Shown here: piece by piece, positions 6,480 to 8,308 of the stretch
How the letters are laid out: every line of letters begins with the position of its first letter
Position numbering within the stretch: the stretch's first letter is position 1
Assembly (NCBI GenBank): GCA_023230025.1
Contig: JALNYD010000116.1
Coordinates: forward strand, 1 to 8,308
Direction of reading: 5' to 3'
Source: Candidatus Cloacimonadota bacterium
GTDB lineage: Bacteria > Cloacimonadota > Cloacimonadia > Cloacimonadales > Cloacimonadaceae
DNA: 8,308 nt
Position numbers and translations under genes: made by a program
Notes under the pieces: model-generated
The model's database searches: none
What the model was told of the DNA's origin: nothing
Seen by the model: the letters and a program-made list of their open reading frames with translations, nothing else

Positions 6480-6480
6480 C

Positions 6481-8308
6481 TTAATCTACCGTAATGGATT
6501 TGGAAACATTCTTGGGCACATCAGGGTGCACACCGTGATCTTTCACACCCAGCAGATCCAGCTTCTTCATCTTTCGGATGCTCATTCTCAAAGCCAGTAG
6601 CTGTAAAACGATGGTGGCGGAAAAACAAGTCATCAGGCTGTCACCGGTCTTGGGCAGCATGACGTAAGCCCAGTGATAGTAACCAGCCTCATTGGGATTT
6701 AGCGAGGCATTCTTCAAGAGATGCTCGTTCTCCTCGGCAATCACATAGGTGTTTGAACCCCGGATTTTGTGAGTATTGATCTGGGATATGGTGAGGTTTA
6801 CATCCCGCTCATCGGGTCCGGTTACATAGATCAGGGGATAATTGCGATACAAGGGTTCAAAGAAATCCTGACCCTGAACGGTTTTATTGAACAACTCTGT
6901 GCCTGCTGCCGATAGATTGAAGGGCATATTGTGCGTAAACACATAGTCTGCCAAAGCCTTCAACAGGTCTTTTTGCTCTTTGGCAGAAATACCTTTGGCA
7001 TTTGCCTGTTCATCAATATCGTCAATCAACTGGCTGAACGAACGCACAAAACTGCGCACATGCTTCACTCCAAACACTGTGTTTTTCCCCAGAATGGTAT
7101 TTGGGCCATGCTTGAACTCACTGGCTTCACGACCCTCCGCATGATTCAACACAGTTTCACGGATCTTCAGTGCACCTTCCATCGCCACTCCGCTGATCTT
7201 GGTAGCAAGAATGTGCAAGGAGGGTTCCATATAGATCTTGGCGGCCATGCTGTCAATCATATCATCCGTCTTTACTACCGTTTCTTTGAGCAACATGGGG
7301 ATGTCAGCCAGGGATTTAAACCTCCGCACCAGCATTTCTTGCCGTTGCTTACGCTCATTGGGATCGAGATCCGTATCAAGCTCTTTTAGCTTCATATCCG
7401 CAATCCGGATCGCCAGATAGTAAAACAAAGTGATCTGATTCATGAAGCTCTTAGTGGCCGGAACCGCTATCTCAGGACCGCATAGGATTGGAATGGCGAC
7501 ATCGCTCTTTTCCTGACCCAAGGTGCTGTTCATATTGTTTACCAAAACCACCTTGCGCACATCCAGATTGGTGGAGTCAATATCGTTGAAGATATCAATC
7601 AAATCCTTGGTCTCACCGCTTTGTGAAACTCCAATGATGAGGTCGTTATCTTTGATGCTATAGGAATACTCTCCCCTAAAATCACCGGGGAGGATCGGGA
7701 TCAGCTCTATCTTGGCAATCTCATTGAAAAACAGTGCTGCAATCTTTGTGGCATGAAAGGATGTGCCACATGCGATGGAATAAGCATTGCGATTGTTGCT
7801 GATCGTATTTTTGATCAAAGAAAGGAAATCCTGAACGCTATGCTCAAACTCTGATACATCCACTTGCTCCGAGATGCTATCCAGGGCTTTGGCGATTATA
7901 AGCCGCTGCTGATCATATTCTTTGCCCATCAGTTCGATAAAGATGTTCTTTTCGTTGGAGAAAAAATACTTCTTGTCAAAATCCTCTTTTACCGCTACAT
8001 CAAAGATGGCACTGTAATCCTTCTGGGCACTTGCATAGAAATCCTGAACTGTTTTGGAGGCACACAAATCATCAAAACGCTTAAGCTTGGATTCCGGATT
8101 GGTTTCTCCCAGGATTTCCAGCATACTCTTGGTAAGCAAGTCGCGCACACCCGCAGAGTCAATGATCTTCAGCATGGATTTTCCGGTGTTTGATCCACCT
8201 TGGAAGAGCTTAATCAGCTTTCCTGTGGATTCGCTTTGGGCATAGATTTCCTGCTCCATGAAATACTCAAACTCCGGCAGCAACTCCACATCCTCGGCTC
8301 TGAGCTTG
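6481..8308 (-). CDS. glmS: GlmS-like glutamine:fructose-6-phosphate aminotransferase, isomerase half with two large insertions (N-terminus beyond window)
   Basis: GlmS makes glucosamine-6-phosphate from fructose-6-phosphate and glutamine for peptidoglycan and LPS sugars. 608 residues are visible and the frame runs off the window edge; the GTG at 8289 is not taken as the start because the visible beginning (EFEYFMEQEIYAQ, 12-24) aligns with the GlmS interdomain linker, placing the glutaminase domain outside. The two SIS domains carry CGTSF (180-184), SQSGET (228-233), EIAVPATKSF (279-288), EGALKIRE with Glu384, EFKHGP with His400, and the ending VSKSITVD with Lys603. The last three match E. 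coli Glu488, His504 and Lys603, with the same 16-residue Glu-His spacing. Compared with E. coli there are about 115 extra residues between the linker and the first SIS domain, and about 85 or more after KHGPNTIL (407-490). It heads the visible operon; any promoter lies outside. Confidence 0.88.
   Translation of the reverse strand, partial: KLRAEDVELLPEFEYFMEQEIYAQSESTGKLIKLFQGGSNTGKSMLKIIDSAGVRDLLTKSMLEILGETNPESKLKRFDDLCASKTVQDFYASAQKDYSAIFDVAVKEDFDKKYFFSNEKNIFIELMGKEYDQQRLIIAKALDSISEQVDVSEFEHSVQDFLSLIKNTISNNRNAYSIACGTSFHATKIAALFFNEIAKIELIPILPGDFRGEYSYSIKDNDLIIGVSQSGETKDLIDIFNDIDSTNLDVRKVVLVNNMNSTLGQEKSDVAIPILCGPEIAVPATKSFMNQITLFYYLAIRIADMKLKELDTDLDPNERKQRQEMLVRRFKSLADIPMLLKETVVKTDDMIDSMAAKIYMEPSLHILATKISGVAMEGALKIRETVLNHAEGREASEFKHGPNTILGKNTVFGVKHVRSFVRSFSQLIDDIDEQANAKGISAKEQKDLLKALADYVFTHNMPFNLSAAGTELFNKTVQGQDFFEPLYRNYPLIYVTGPDERDVNLTISQINTHKIRGSNTYVIAEENEHLLKNASLNPNEAGYYHWAYVMLPKTGDSLMTCFSATIVLQLLALRMSIRKMKKLDLLGVKDHGVHPDVPKNVSKSITVD

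Noticed and set aside
6931..7389. 152-codon open frame on the plus strand
   Set aside because: It lies antisense inside the GlmS-like gene, across its second SIS domain; the translation looks like reverse-strand noise.

Overview
The window is an ordinary, densely packed bacterial chromosome segment. It holds eight protein-coding genes and one intergenic region long enough to carry regulatory or mobile sequence. Both edges cut through genes. The mix of an amino-acid-degrading dehydrogenase, a ferredoxin-fused ETF alpha subunit, a MobB-type protein with an iron-sulfur-like motif, and MEP-pathway isoprenoid synthesis suggests an anaerobic, probably amino-acid-fermenting Gram-negative-type bacterium. 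A candidate-phylum lineage such as Cloacimonadota would fit. That placement is an impression from protein style, not a demonstrated assignment.

The left half is transcribed rightward. It begins inside a eukaryote/Bacteroidetes-type 1-pyrroline-5-carboxylate dehydrogenase (1-1104, N-terminus missing). A gap of about 350 bp follows, holding a terminator-like hairpin (1129-1169), an imperfect long inverted repeat that looks like a small non-autonomous element (1221-1350), and a possible promoter plus a good ribosome binding site. A tightly coupled three-gene run comes next: ETF alpha with an N-terminal 2x[4Fe-4S] domain (1456-2646), a mononuclear-metal amidohydrolase/deaminase (2643-3839) and the radical-SAM enzyme QueE (3839-4465). 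Start and stop codons overlap at both junctions, so translational coupling is likely although the three functions are not obviously related. No ETF beta gene lies beside the alpha gene.

The right half is transcribed leftward as one compact operon, read 5' to 3' as glmS-like, ispF, mobB-like, thiF, thiS. Neighbours overlap by 4 or 16 bp or are separated by 1 bp. The GlmS-like protein keeps all isomerase-domain motifs but carries two extra blocks of roughly 80-115 residues. The MobB-like protein has a cysteine motif and a further C-terminal region after its P-loop domain. The ThiF/ThiS pair would make the thiocarboxylated sulfur carrier for thiamine, or possibly for another sulfur-requiring cofactor, given the MobB neighbour.

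The two operons converge and their last genes (queE and thiS) overlap tail to tail by 14 bp, leaving no intergenic terminator. I see no rRNA, tRNA, CRISPR array, prophage or defence genes. Nothing here looks like a wholly new system. The points most worth a second look are the orphan ETF alpha, the expanded GlmS, the MobB-FeS/ThiF/ThiS grouping and the inverted-repeat element.
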